64,000 nucleotides of DNA. Source: Pedobacter sp. MC2016-24. Its GTDB lineage: Bacteria; Bacteroidota; Bacteroidia; Sphingobacteriales; Sphingobacteriaceae. The position numbers and the translations under genes are program-made. The stretch lies in the NCBI RefSeq assembly GCF_015223055.1, contig NZ_JADFBX010000016.1, positions 62,001-126,000 on the forward strand, in the 5' to 3' direction. Of the stretch, positions 24,600 to 33,669 are shown piece by piece; position 1 is the first letter of the stretch, and every line of letters begins with the position of its first letter. A model generated the notes under the pieces. That model was not told where the DNA came from. It did no database searches and saw nothing but the letters and a program-made list of their open reading frames with translations.

Positions 24600-25898
24600 A
24601 TGCAACAAACAACACCAATGATAGCAGCACCTTTTACCGGTTACCAGAAACTGGTCATTGCATTGCTCGCTTTGCTCCAGTTCACCATTGTGCTGGATTT
24701 TATGATCCTGGCGCCCTTGGGTGATTATTTAATGAAATCTTTGGCTATTGCACCTACAGGCTTTGGCCTGGTGGTTTCTTCTTATGCCTTTAGTGCGGGT
24801 GCCTCTGGTATCCTGGCTGCCGGATTTGCAGATAAATTTGACCGCAAAAAGCTGTTGCTGTTTTTTTACAGTGGCTTTATTTTAGGGACACTTTGCTGTG
24901 CGCTTTCTACTTCTTACGAGATGCTCCTGGGCGCGCGTATCGTAACCGGTCTGTTTGGCGGTGTGATCGGCGCAATTTCGATGACCATCACGACAGATTT
25001 ATTTGAAGTTCATCAGCGTGGCCGCGTGATGGGTTTTATACAGATGACTTTCGCCGCCAGCCAGATATTAGGAATTCCGGTGGGCCTGTACCTGGCTAAT
25101 CTCTGGGGCTGGCATTCTACATTCCTGATGATTGTGGGATTGGCTGTACTGATTGCTTTGACGATCATTTTTAAGCTGAAACCCATTGACAAGCACCTGG
25201 CTATACAATCGGATAAAAGTGCTTTTTTACACTTATGGCATGCCGTTTCTAATAAATCTTACCAGATTGGCTTTTTAGCCACGGCATTTTTAAGTGTGGG
25301 TGGTTTTATGCTAATGCCTTTCAGCAGCGCTTACCTCATCAACAACATCAACATTACACAAGCACAATTGCCGATGATATTCATGTTTACCGGATTGGGT
25401 ACAATCATCGTCATGCCCTTAATTGGCAAGCTGAGCGACCGTGTAGATAAGTTTAAGCTCTTTGCTGCAGGTTCGGTTCTGGCGGTTGTGATGAGTGTGG
25501 TGTACACCAATCTGACCCCGATCCCGGTATGGCAGGTGGTGCTTGTCAACACGGTTCTTTTTGCGGGCATCATGAGCCGCATGATTCCGGCAACGACTTT
25601 AACCATGAGTATTCCGGATATGAAGGATCGTGGTGCTTTTATGAGTGTCAATTCCTCTCTGCAACAAATGGCGGGCGGTTTAGGCGCAGTTTGTGCCGGA
25701 CTGATTGTAAGCCAGAAGACAAAGACCAGTCCGCTGGAACATTACAATACCCTGGGTTTTGTAGTTGCGGTGCTGATCCTGATCTGCGGTATTTTTGTCT
25801 ACCAGGTTAGTAAAATGGTGAAGAAAAAAGAGGCCGATGCTATTGCAAAAAAGCCAGGCTCTTCTCCAATACCTGTTCCAAATGTGCTGGAAGTTTAG
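24600..25898 (+). CDS. MFS transporter (DHA1-like efflux)
   Basis: The 432-residue protein has twelve predicted hydrophobic segments and the MFS loop motif ADKFDRKKLLL between helices 2 and 3. A second-half equivalent, GKLSDRVDKFKLF, follows helix 8. The pattern resembles drug/H+ antiporters or sugar-efflux proteins. Control by the upstream TetR protein supports an efflux role. The last 59 bp overlap the 3' end of the convergent hydrolase gene. Confidence 0.9.
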   Translation: MQQTTPMIAAPFTGYQKLVIALLALLQFTIVLDFMILAPLGDYLMKSLAIAPTGFGLVVSSYAFSAGASGILAAGFADKFDRKKLLLFFYSGFILGTLCCALSTSYEMLLGARIVTGLFGGVIGAISMTITTDLFEVHQRGRVMGFIQMTFAASQILGIPVGLYLANLWGWHSTFLMIVGLAVLIALTIIFKLKPIDKHLAIQSDKSAFLHLWHAVSNKSYQIGFLATAFLSVGGFMLMPFSSAYLINNINITQAQLPMIFMFTGLGTIIVMPLIGKLSDRVDKFKLFAAGSVLAVVMSVVYTNLTPIPVWQVVLVNTVLFAGIMSRMIPATTLTMSIPDMKDRGAFMSVNSSLQQMAGGLGAVCAGLIVSQKTKTSPLEHYNTLGFVVAVLILICGIFVYQVSKMVKKKEADAIAKKPGSSPIPVPNVLEV

Positions 25899-26658
25899 TT
25901 GAAGTATAAGGATGTGAAGCGCCATACACGTGATTTGCACCTGCAATTTTTTGAATTTTAGCTTTGATCTGGTGTTGAGCCAATTGCTGCGCCACACTAA
26001 ATTTAACATTGACATCGTCATCCCCATGGAGAATTAACCATGGGGATTTCACTTTTTCAGCAGCTTTAAGGATGTTGTACGCTGATTTGTGCTGATTGAA
26101 ATCCTCCAGTAAAGTGCTGTTTAAAGGCATCTTCTCTTTTGTGCGGGCGTTTTCTACATAGATTTTGCCTGTAGTCATCCATTCTGCTTCCTGCTCTTTT
26201 TTCCACAGACTTGAAAAATCGGCTATGGCCGACCAGGTTATGAGGTGCTGAATGCGTTTGTCTGCTGCGGCTTGCAGGATGGCCAGACCACCGCCACGGC
26301 TGTGCCCGATCAGGTTGATCTTTGTGTCCGGATACTTTTGCGCCACATCGCTAATCACCTGTTCCAGGTCGAACATTTCCTTGCTGACCGTATTTTCTGC
26401 AAACGCATTTAAATCTGTTACGTCATTCGGATTTTTTGCTGTTACTCCGCTGTGGGAAAGGTTAAATTTAATGAACCGGTAACCCCGACTGGCAAAAAAA
26501 GCAGCGCTTAAGTGATGTGCACCCCAATCTTTGAAGCCTTTAAAGCCGTGAATAAAAATTATGTTGTCTGGATCTGTGTTTAAATCGTCATAAGTGATAT
26601 CGCCAAAGATGGGTTTTTCATCCGATCCGGTAAGTTCAAAGGGCTCTGTTTGTATCAT
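25840..26658 (-). CDS. Alpha/beta hydrolase (dienelactone hydrolase-like)
   Basis: The 272-residue product has the alpha/beta hydrolase fold: IFIHGFKGF for the oxyanion loop, the nucleophile elbow GHSRGGG, an acid-bearing ILHGDDD and a late His in GANHVYG. The substrate is unknown. The frame can be extended to a TTG at 26673, but that TTG is part of a TTTGCGG sequence typical of -7 boxes. I therefore chose ATG 26658. The end overlaps the convergent MFS gene by 59 bp. Confidence 0.85.
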   Translation of the reverse strand: MIQTEPFELTGSDEKPIFGDITYDDLNTDPDNIIFIHGFKGFKDWGAHHLSAAFFASRGYRFIKFNLSHSGVTAKNPNDVTDLNAFAENTVSKEMFDLEQVISDVAQKYPDTKINLIGHSRGGGLAILQAAADKRIQHLITWSAIADFSSLWKKEQEAEWMTTGKIYVENARTKEKMPLNSTLLEDFNQHKSAYNILKAAEKVKSPWLILHGDDDVNVKFSVAQQLAQHQIKAKIQKIAGANHVYGASHPYTSTKLPAHLEQVLEKSLAFLQ

Positions 26659-26727
26659 AAAGGTAGTCCGCAAAGGTTTTAGATCAATATAACAAAAAAT
26701 TAGTTTAGATGTTTAAAGGGAGGTCTT

Positions 26728-26748
26728 TATTTAAAATCTTTCTAAATA
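26728..26748. promoter_or_regulatory. 21-bp dyad operator upstream of hemA, site 3
   Basis: TATTTAAAA (26728-26736) and TTCTAAATA (26740-26748) repeat the exact half-sites of operator 63-83 with a different 3-bp centre (TCT). It lies between the divergent hydrolase and hemA genes, about 45 bp upstream of the hemA -7 box. It probably ties heme synthesis to the regulator acting at the left end of the window. Confidence 0.5.
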
Positions 26749-26792
26749 GCTCTTAATTACAGCATAATGACAGTGGAACAAGGTTGTGTTGT

Positions 26793-26800
26793 TACTTTTG
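26793..26800 (+). promoter_or_regulatory. -7 element of the hemA promoter
   Basis: TACTTTTG is an exact TAnnTTTG match 29 bp upstream of the hemA start. No good -33 TTTG is seen, which would fit a promoter needing an activator. Confidence 0.45.
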
Positions 26801-26829
26801 TTTCGCTAAAAACAAAGAGGTAATACATT

Positions 26830-28056
26830 TTGGAATATTTAAAGATCATTGCTTTCACGCATAAACAAATCGACCTAAAAGCATTGGGTAAATTGGTGAT
26901 ATGTGAGCATACATTAGACGATAGATTGAAGAATCTTCAATCGGAGTTAGGTGTTAAAGAAATATTCTACATGAGTACCTGTAACCGCGTTGAATTTGTA
27001 TTCACTTCGCCGGATCATTTAAGCAAAGCTTTCATCCTTCGTTTCTTAACTGTACTTGACATGGGGTTGCCCCAGCATTACATGGAGCAGTTCATTGAAA
27101 ATGTATCTGCTTATGAACAGCTGGATGCTTTCAATCATTTGCTGCGCACTTCCTGCTCATTGGAGAGTCTGGTAGTGGGTGAGAAAGAGATCCTGGCGCA
27201 GATGCGCAAAGCCTATGAGTCTTGTCGCGTTGCTGGTTTTACCGGCGACTATATGCGGATGATCATGAACCGGGTAGTTAAAACAGCCAAAGAGGTTTAT
27301 ACGCATACCAACATTTCTAAAAATCCGGTATCGGTTGTTTCCCTGGCTTACCGCAAATTGCGCGATTTAAAAATGTGTGCAAATTCACGTTTGCTCATCA
27401 TTGGGGCTGGCGAAACCAATAAGAACCTGGCGCAATACCTGAAGAAACACAAATATTCTAATTTTTCTGTGTTTAACAGGACGCTGGAGAATGCGGAGGC
27501 TTTGGCCAAAGAACTTCACGGAACGGCATATCCCTTATCCGAACTTGAAAATTACAATCAGGGATTTGATGTCATTATCACCTGTACCGGATCAACAGAG
27601 CCGATCATTACCGAAGAAATTTATAAGAAACTACTAAACGGAGATACAACTAAAAAAGTCATCCTTGACCTGGCGATTCCAAATGATACCGCTGCAGAAG
27701 TGATCAATAACTTCCCGGTGTATTACATTGAAGTCGAATCATTGAAAGAAGTTGCCCGTAAAAATATTCAGGAACGTTATGATGAGCTGGTGAATGCCGA
27801 GCACATCATTGAAGAAAACATCAAAGATTTTGGCCTGGTTTTGCGTCAGCGTAAAATAGAAATCGCCATGAGTTGCGTTCCGCAAAAAATTAAGGAAATT
27901 AAGCATACCGCTATCAATGGTATTTTTGCTGAAGAGATCAACAATATGGATGAAAACTCCAGATTGGTATTGGAAAGAGTGATGGATTACATGGAAAAAA
28001 AATACATCAGTGTTCCAATGGTTATGGCAAAGGAGATATTGGTAAAGAATAGCTAA
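26830..28056 (+). CDS. hemA: Glutamyl-tRNA reductase
   Basis: HemA reduces glutamyl-tRNA to glutamate-1-semialdehyde, the first committed step of C5-pathway heme synthesis. The catalytic Cys51 is visible in STCNRVEF, followed by the substrate region SLESLVVGEKEI and the NADPH-binding GAGETN. The C-terminal helical dimerisation domain is present, and the length of 408 residues is normal. The gene begins with TTG, preceded by AAAGAGG; no suitable in-frame ATG lies near the conserved N-terminus IIAFTHKQID. It opens the heme cluster. Confidence 0.96.
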   Translation: MEYLKIIAFTHKQIDLKALGKLVICEHTLDDRLKNLQSELGVKEIFYMSTCNRVEFVFTSPDHLSKAFILRFLTVLDMGLPQHYMEQFIENVSAYEQLDAFNHLLRTSCSLESLVVGEKEILAQMRKAYESCRVAGFTGDYMRMIMNRVVKTAKEVYTHTNISKNPVSVVSLAYRKLRDLKMCANSRLLIIGAGETNKNLAQYLKKHKYSNFSVFNRTLENAEALAKELHGTAYPLSELENYNQGFDVIITCTGSTEPIITEEIYKKLLNGDTTKKVILDLAIPNDTAAEVINNFPVYYIEVESLKEVARKNIQERYDELVNAEHIIEENIKDFGLVLRQRKIEIAMSCVPQKIKEIKHTAINGIFAEEINNMDENSRLVLERVMDYMEKKYISVPMVMAKEILVKNS

Positions 28057-28084
28057 ATTTACCGAAAAAAATACCATCAAAAAC

Positions 28085-29662
28085 GTGAAAAGACTTATTA
28101 TAGGTACAAGAGGCAGTGATCTGGCTTTATGGCAGGCTAATTTTATTAAGGATACACTGGCCGGTATTGGTGTAGAAGCCGAATTGAAGATTATCAAAAC
28201 CCAGGGCGATAAGATATTAAACCTGCGCTTAGATAAACTGGAAGGTAAAGGTTTTTTTACCAAAGAACTGGAAGAAGAACTTTTAGGTGGTACCATTGAC
28301 ATCGCTGTACACTCTCATAAAGATTTACCAACGGTACATCCGGCCGGACTGACAATCGCAGCCGTTACGGAACGCGAAGATCCATCTGAATTGCTGCTGA
28401 TCTTAAAAGATTGTGTAGACATCAGCAAAAAACTGTCTCTTAAAAACGGGGCTATGGTTGGCACTTCTTCCAACAGACGTAAAGCACAATTGCTGGCCCT
28501 GCGTCCGGATTTAAATATAGAAGATTTAAGAGGTAACGTACCTACCCGCATCCAGAAATTAAGGGATGAGGATTACGATGCCATCATGATTGCCAAGGCA
28601 GGCGTGAACCGCTTGAATATCGATCTTTCAGAATTTCATGTAGAAGTGGTGGATACCACAGAACTGGTGCCGGCCCCTGCACAAGGCGCTTTGGCCATCC
28701 AGATTCGTGAAAATGATACCGAACTGTTTGAAGTGCTCCAAAAAATTCACCATGCAGATACCGCTGCCGAAATTGGCGTGGAACGTAAGGTGTTGAATTT
28801 GTTTGAAGGGGGTTGCCACATGCCTTTAGGCTGCTATTGCAAAAAAGAAAATGGCCTGTTTGAAATCTGGACTTCTAAAGCAGAGACCGATGAGGACTTT
28901 CCCGACCGCTTGTTTTACCGGGTGGAAAGTCTGGACGGCATGGCTGAAAAGATTGTGGCTAAATTTAGTGCCGAAAGAAAGTTTCCTGCCAAAGTTTTTA
29001 TTTCAAGGGAAGTTGGCGAGCATAATTATTTAAGAAAGGCGCTTGAAAAACATCAGATAGAAATTGATGGCAGGTCGCTGATCCGTACTTTTCCAATTGT
29101 GAATGTACTGGATCCTTTTTATTTGAAACACATTGACTGGATCTTTTTCAGCAGCAGGAACGGGGTAGATTATTTCTTTAACCTGAAACCGGTATTGCCT
29201 AAACATGTGAAGTTTGGTGTAGCTGGTCGCGGATCTGAAGACTCCCTGAGACGTGCCGGTCATTTAGCCGATTATGTTGGCGAAGGTGGCGATATTGAAG
29301 ATGTAGCCGCGTTGTTTGCGGAACAGGTTGCCGGGCAGACGGTATTATTTCCGAGAGCTCAGGATTCCCTGTTAACCATACAAAAAGCATTGAAGCCGGA
29401 TACCAGAGTGATTGACTTGCCAATTTATGAAACGGTGATGGAAGATGATATTGACCAGACTTACGCAGAGGTGCTGATCTTTACCAGTCCGTCAAATGTG
29501 GATGCCTATTTTGTAGACAACCTCCTGGACCCGGGCCAGCAGGTAATTGCCATTGGCAATTCTACAGCTAAGAAATTTGACGAGATGGGGTTGAAGTATA
29601 TTTTGCCTTATGCGCCCGATGAGATTGGTCTGGCCGAAGCTGTTTTCGGTATAGATGTATAA
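28085..29662 (+). CDS. hemCD: Fused porphobilinogen deaminase / uroporphyrinogen-III synthase
   Basis: Residues of about 1-300 are HemC: TRGSDLALWQAN at the N-terminus, HSHKDLPT, GTSSNRRKAQL and the dipyrromethane-anchoring Cys in FEGGCHMPLGC. Residues of about 305-525 are a HemD-type uroporphyrinogen-III synthase, divergent as usual for that family, with the segments FFSSRNGVDYFF and FTSPSNVDAYF. One chain thus makes the linear tetrapyrrole and closes it with ring D inverted. The start is GTG. It follows hemA by 28 bp. Confidence 0.93.
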   Translation: MKRLIIGTRGSDLALWQANFIKDTLAGIGVEAELKIIKTQGDKILNLRLDKLEGKGFFTKELEEELLGGTIDIAVHSHKDLPTVHPAGLTIAAVTEREDPSELLLILKDCVDISKKLSLKNGAMVGTSSNRRKAQLLALRPDLNIEDLRGNVPTRIQKLRDEDYDAIMIAKAGVNRLNIDLSEFHVEVVDTTELVPAPAQGALAIQIRENDTELFEVLQKIHHADTAAEIGVERKVLNLFEGGCHMPLGCYCKKENGLFEIWTSKAETDEDFPDRLFYRVESLDGMAEKIVAKFSAERKFPAKVFISREVGEHNYLRKALEKHQIEIDGRSLIRTFPIVNVLDPFYLKHIDWIFFSSRNGVDYFFNLKPVLPKHVKFGVAGRGSEDSLRRAGHLADYVGEGGDIEDVAALFAEQVAGQTVLFPRAQDSLLTIQKALKPDTRVIDLPIYETVMEDDIDQTYAEVLIFTSPSNVDAYFVDNLLDPGQQVIAIGNSTAKKFDEMGLKYILPYAPDEIGLAEAVFGIDV

Positions 29663-29688
29663 AGAGCAAAGATTAAAGAACTAGAGAT

Positions 29689-30657
29689 ATGGTACACCGT
29701 CCGCGTAGATTAAGGAAAAATCCAATTGTGAGAGAGATGATAGCCGAAACCCGGTTAGCTAAAGACATGTTTATTTACCCGTATTTTATTGTGCCGGGTA
29801 AGGATGTGATCCATCCGCTGGAGGCGATGCCTGGCATCAGTCATTTTTCTGAAGATACCCTGGTTAGGGACGTAGAACAAGGTTTAAAACTGGGCGTAAA
29901 CAAAATTATGCTTTTTGGTGTTGGGGATGAGAAGCGTGAAGATGCAGCTTCTGCTTATCACGACCATTCGCTGGTGCCTTCTGCGGTACGTTTGCTGAAA
30001 AAGAATTTTGGCGACGACTTATACGTGGTTACCGATGTTTGCGTTTGTTCTTATACGACACACGGTCACTGCGGTATTTTGAAAGATGACTATGTGCAAA
30101 ACGATGCTACAGTAGAAGTGATTGCAAAAATGGGATTGGCCCATGCCGAAGCTGGTGCAGACATGCTTGCGCCTTCGGATATGATGGACGGTAGAATTGC
30201 TGCGATGCGTAGTGTATTGGATGGTGCTGGTTATGTCAATACAGCAATCATGTCGCACGCTACTAAATTTGCTTCGGCTTATTATGGTCCTTTTAGAGAA
30301 GCTGCAGATTGCGCACCAAGTAAGGGCGACAGAAAAGCTTATCAAATGGATTTCAGAAATGGCAATGAAGCATTGAGAGAAGCCTTGCTGGACGAAAGTG
30401 AAGGTGCTGATGTGTTGATGGTGAAACCTGCCCTGGCTTACCTGGATGTGATGCACAACCTGAAACAGCATACGGATCTTCCCATTGCCTGTTACAATGT
30501 ATCGGGAGAGTATTCCATGGTTAAGGCCGCTGCGCAAAGGGGCTGGATTGACGAGCAAAAGGTAGTGATGGAGACCATGCATGCTTTTGCACGTGCCGGA
30601 GCCAGCATTATTACCACATATCACATCCGTGATATGGTAGAACAGAAATGGATATAA
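29689..30657 (+). CDS. hemB: Delta-aminolevulinic acid dehydratase (porphobilinogen synthase)
   Basis: HemB joins two aminolevulinates into porphobilinogen. The Cys-rich metal site DVCVCSYTTHGHCG, the first active-site Lys in SHATKFASAYYGPFR and the Schiff-base Lys in LMVKPALAYLD are all present. The length of 322 residues is normal. The cysteine cluster points to a zinc-type enzyme. It lies between hemCD and hemL with short gaps. Confidence 0.96.
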   Translation: MVHRPRRLRKNPIVREMIAETRLAKDMFIYPYFIVPGKDVIHPLEAMPGISHFSEDTLVRDVEQGLKLGVNKIMLFGVGDEKREDAASAYHDHSLVPSAVRLLKKNFGDDLYVVTDVCVCSYTTHGHCGILKDDYVQNDATVEVIAKMGLAHAEAGADMLAPSDMMDGRIAAMRSVLDGAGYVNTAIMSHATKFASAYYGPFREAADCAPSKGDRKAYQMDFRNGNEALREALLDESEGADVLMVKPALAYLDVMHNLKQHTDLPIACYNVSGEYSMVKAAAQRGWIDEQKVVMETMHAFARAGASIITTYHIRDMVEQKWI

Positions 30658-30685
30658 GTGACTTTTATATAATTTTATATTTGAA

Positions 30686-32059
30686 ATGTTAGAATCTTTA
30701 AAAAAAATGTTCTCAGGAAATGAAGGTGACATGCCGGTTAACACAGGTAGCAAACCAGATATTTCAAGAGAAAAATCGGCAGAACTATACGAAAAGGCGA
30801 AGAACTATTTTCCAGGTGGTGTAAACTCTCCTGTAAGGGCTTTTAAGTCTGTTTATGGTACGCCTCTTTTTATTCAAAAGGGCGATGGCTGTTTTGTATG
30901 GGATGCAGATGGAAATCAATTTATAGATTTTTGCGGCAGCTGGGGACCTCTGATCTTAGGACACAACCATCCTAAAGTAAGGGAAAAAGTTACTGAAGTG
31001 ATGCAGTCGGGCATGAGCTTCGGCGCACCGACAGCATTGGAAAATGAACTGGCTGAGCTGATCATTAAGAACAATAAATTTGTAGAAAAAATACGTTTTA
31101 CAAGTTCTGGTACAGAAGCGGTGATGTCGGCGATCCGGCTGGCACGTGGTTTTACCGGACGGGACAAGATCATCAAATTTGAAGGCTGCTATCATGGGCA
31201 CACCGATTCGTTATTGGTTAAAGCAGGCTCTGGCCTGGTGACCTTTGGTGAAACGTCTTCAGCAGGTATTCCGAAAGCTTTTGCACAGGAAACCATTGTA
31301 TTGCCGTTAAACGATACTGAAGCCTTAAAGTTGGCTTTTGAACAATTTAAAGACGAGGTAGCTGCGGTTATTATTGAGGGCATTCCTGCAAACAATGGTT
31401 TATTGATGCAGGATGCTGCTTATATTGAGTTTTTACAAAACATTTGTAAAGAAAATAAAGCCCTGCTGATTTTTGATGAGGTGATTACGGGTTTCAGGTT
31501 GGGCTTTGAAGGTGCAGCAGCGCATTATGGTGTAAAACCTGATATTGTTACTTACGGTAAAATTATTGGTGGCGGCTTACCTGTAGGTATGTATGGTGCT
31601 TCTGCTGAAATTATGGGACATATTTCTCCTGATGGTGGCGTGTACCAGGCTGGTACACTGTCGGGCAACCCGGTAGCAATGGCTGCTGGTATTGCACAAC
31701 TCACAGAACTGTTGCGTTCCGGTTTTTACAAAGACCTGAACAATAAGGCCAGTGAGTTTGCCGAAAGTATCCAGCGTTTTGCCACAGCCAGAAATTACAA
31801 GTTAAAAGTATTTCATGTGGGCTCCATTTTCTGGATGGCCTTCACCGATAAAGATAAAATCCAGTGCGCAGCGGACATTGATCCTGCCAGCATGGAGAAA
31901 TTCAAAGTACTGCACCGCGAGTTGTTGAACAGGGGTATTTATTTAGGTCCCTCTGGTTATGAAGTAGGATTTGTTTCTGCAGCACATACCAAAATAGAAC
32001 TTGAAAAAGCCAAACGTGCTATTTTTGATAGTTTGGATATCGTTTTCAGAAATAAGTAA
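30686..32059 (+). CDS. hemL: Glutamate-1-semialdehyde 2,1-aminomutase
   Basis: HemL converts the HemA product to 5-aminolevulinate with PLP. The family opening FPGGVNSPVRAF, the aspartate region IFDEVITGFRLG and the PLP-lysine motif YGKIIGGGLPVG are present. The frame has three in-frame ATGs at 30686, 30707 and 30731. The first lies 2 bp after TATATTTG, an exact -7 match, while the third has a Shine-Dalgarno-like GAAGGTGA just upstream. From 30731 the length would be 442 residues, closer to the family norm of about 430. I give the longest frame, but 30731 may be the true start. Confidence 0.93.
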   Translation: MLESLKKMFSGNEGDMPVNTGSKPDISREKSAELYEKAKNYFPGGVNSPVRAFKSVYGTPLFIQKGDGCFVWDADGNQFIDFCGSWGPLILGHNHPKVREKVTEVMQSGMSFGAPTALENELAELIIKNNKFVEKIRFTSSGTEAVMSAIRLARGFTGRDKIIKFEGCYHGHTDSLLVKAGSGLVTFGETSSAGIPKAFAQETIVLPLNDTEALKLAFEQFKDEVAAVIIEGIPANNGLLMQDAAYIEFLQNICKENKALLIFDEVITGFRLGFEGAAAHYGVKPDIVTYGKIIGGGLPVGMYGASAEIMGHISPDGGVYQAGTLSGNPVAMAAGIAQLTELLRSGFYKDLNNKASEFAESIQRFATARNYKLKVFHVGSIFWMAFTDKDKIQCAADIDPASMEKFKVLHRELLNRGIYLGPSGYEVGFVSAAHTKIELEKAKRAIFDSLDIVFRNK

Positions 32060-32095
32060 TAAATAGGTATATTTATAAAGGTAAAATAGATAATC

Positions 32096-32962
32096 TTGAA
32101 GAAATCGATCGTTATATTTTATTTCATGTTGCTGTACGCTTTGGTACAGTTGATCTCATGGGGCTCATTGGTTGTGAAACTGGAACCTGCCAGAATGGCA
32201 ATGGTGATGGGCGAAGGATCGGTTTTTTTATTTTTACTTTGTATCGGTGCTTATTTTTTGCATCAGTCCATCAAAAAAGAAGAGCGCCTGCGCGAGCAAC
32301 AGCAAAACTTCTTATTGTCGGTAACCCATGAGCTCAAGTCGCCTTTAGCTGCCATTAAGTTATCTATCCAAACCATTGTCAAAAGAGATTTGGATAAGGC
32401 CAGACAAACTTCCCTGTTGAGCAATTCACTGAAAGATATTGAACGTTTAGACGATCTGGTAGAGAATATGTTGTTGGCTACCAAGATCGAAAACCGCTCC
32501 TATTCGTTTCCTAAGGAGGAATTTGACTTTTCTGAACTCGTTACTAAAATCACCGACCGCCTGCAGGTGCATTCTTGTGGCTGCGAGCAGATGATCACAC
32601 CTGTGATTAAACCGGGCATTAAAGTAATGGGCGATCAGTTTGCACTTTCTTCTGTGGTGACCAATCTGGTTGAGAATGCGGTCAAATATTCTGGTCCATG
32701 TGCCGATGTTTCTGTTGAACTGACGCAAAAAGACGGGCATCCTTTCCTTAGGGTTTCTGACAAAGGACCCGGAATTCCTGATGGTGAAAAGATGCTGATT
32801 TTCGATAAATTTTATCGTGTTGGTGATGAGAATGTCAGAAAATCAAAAGGAACTGGTTTAGGCCTGTTTATTGTTAAGGAAGTATTACAAAGCCACGACG
32901 CTGATATCAGCGTTAGAGATAACGTACCGCAAGGTGCTATTTTTGAAATAACATTTAGTTGA
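32096..32962 (+). CDS. Membrane sensor histidine kinase
   Basis: The 288-residue protein has two transmembrane helices (about residues 5-25 and 39-57) with a very short loop between them, so it has almost no sensor domain. The dimerisation domain carries His78 (SVTHELKSPLA), and the ATPase domain has the N box NLVENAVKY, G1 DKGPGIPDG and G2 GTGLGLFIV. It starts with TTG (KKSIVIFYF follows). The response regulator gene follows immediately. Its place inside the heme cluster hints at a link to tetrapyrrole or redox state, but the stimulus is unknown. Confidence 0.92.
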   Translation: MKKSIVIFYFMLLYALVQLISWGSLVVKLEPARMAMVMGEGSVFLFLLCIGAYFLHQSIKKEERLREQQQNFLLSVTHELKSPLAAIKLSIQTIVKRDLDKARQTSLLSNSLKDIERLDDLVENMLLATKIENRSYSFPKEEFDFSELVTKITDRLQVHSCGCEQMITPVIKPGIKVMGDQFALSSVVTNLVENAVKYSGPCADVSVELTQKDGHPFLRVSDKGPGIPDGEKMLIFDKFYRVGDENVRKSKGTGLGLFIVKEVLQSHDADISVRDNVPQGAIFEITFS

Positions 32963-32964
32963 TT

Positions 32965-33669
32965 ATGCAACAGAAATTAAGAATATTGCTGGTTGAAGAT
33001 GAAGACCATTTATTAGATGCCATAAAACTTAACCTTGAGCTTGAAGGTTATAAAGTTCACGCCGTTAAAGATGGTAAAACCGCTTTAAAAGTTTTTAAAG
33101 AGGAGCGTTTTAACCTGATCATTCTGGATGTCATGCTTCCTGAAATGGATGGTTTCCAGGTTTGTGAGACGATCAGACTTGAAAATACAGAAGTTCCAAT
33201 CCTTTTCTTAACCGCTAAAAATACGAGTGAAGACCGTGTAATGGGCCTTAAAAAAGGTGCTGACGATTATTTAGTGAAACCATTTAACCTGGAAGAGCTG
33301 ATTTTAAGAGTAGGTATTTTGGTGAAACGCAGCATGAAAGCAGATGACCTGAAAGAAATCAATTCTTATAAAATAGGGGATAAAACCATTTATTTCAACT
33401 CTTTTGAATTGAAACAGGATGATGGTGTCATTGTACCGCTGACCAAAAAAGAGACCATGCTGCTCAAATTACTGATCGAACGCAAGAACGAAGCAGTATC
33501 GCGTGAGCAAATTCTGGAAACGGTATGGAATTATGATGTTTATCCTTCTACCCGTACCATTGATAACTTCATTTTAACCTTCCGTAAATATTTTGAGCCA
33601 GATCAGAAAAATCCGGTTTATTTTCATTCCATCCGTGGCGTAGGTTATAAATTCACAGATATTCATTAA
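32965..33669 (+). CDS. OmpR-family response regulator
   Basis: The 234-residue protein has a receiver domain with phosphoacceptor Asp55 (ILDVMLPEMDG) and Lys105 (LVKPF), and a C-terminal winged-helix DNA-binding domain ending in YFHSIRGVGYKF. The ATG at 32965 lies 2 bp after the kinase stop codon; a TTG two codons upstream is also possible. The final TAA overlaps the ATG of the next gene (TAATG). Its targets are unknown; the surrounding heme genes are obvious candidates. Confidence 0.94.
   Translation: MQQKLRILLVEDEDHLLDAIKLNLELEGYKVHAVKDGKTALKVFKEERFNLIILDVMLPEMDGFQVCETIRLENTEVPILFLTAKNTSEDRVMGLKKGADDYLVKPFNLEELILRVGILVKRSMKADDLKEINSYKIGDKTIYFNSFELKQDDGVIVPLTKKETMLLKLLIERKNEAVSREQILETVWNYDVYPSTRTIDNFILTFRKYFEPDQKNPVYFHSIRGVGYKFTDIH

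Noticed and set aside
26659..26673. TTG extension of the alpha/beta hydrolase
   Set aside because: The TTG is part of a TTTGCGG sequence typical of -7 regions, and an ATG five codons later fits the fold start.
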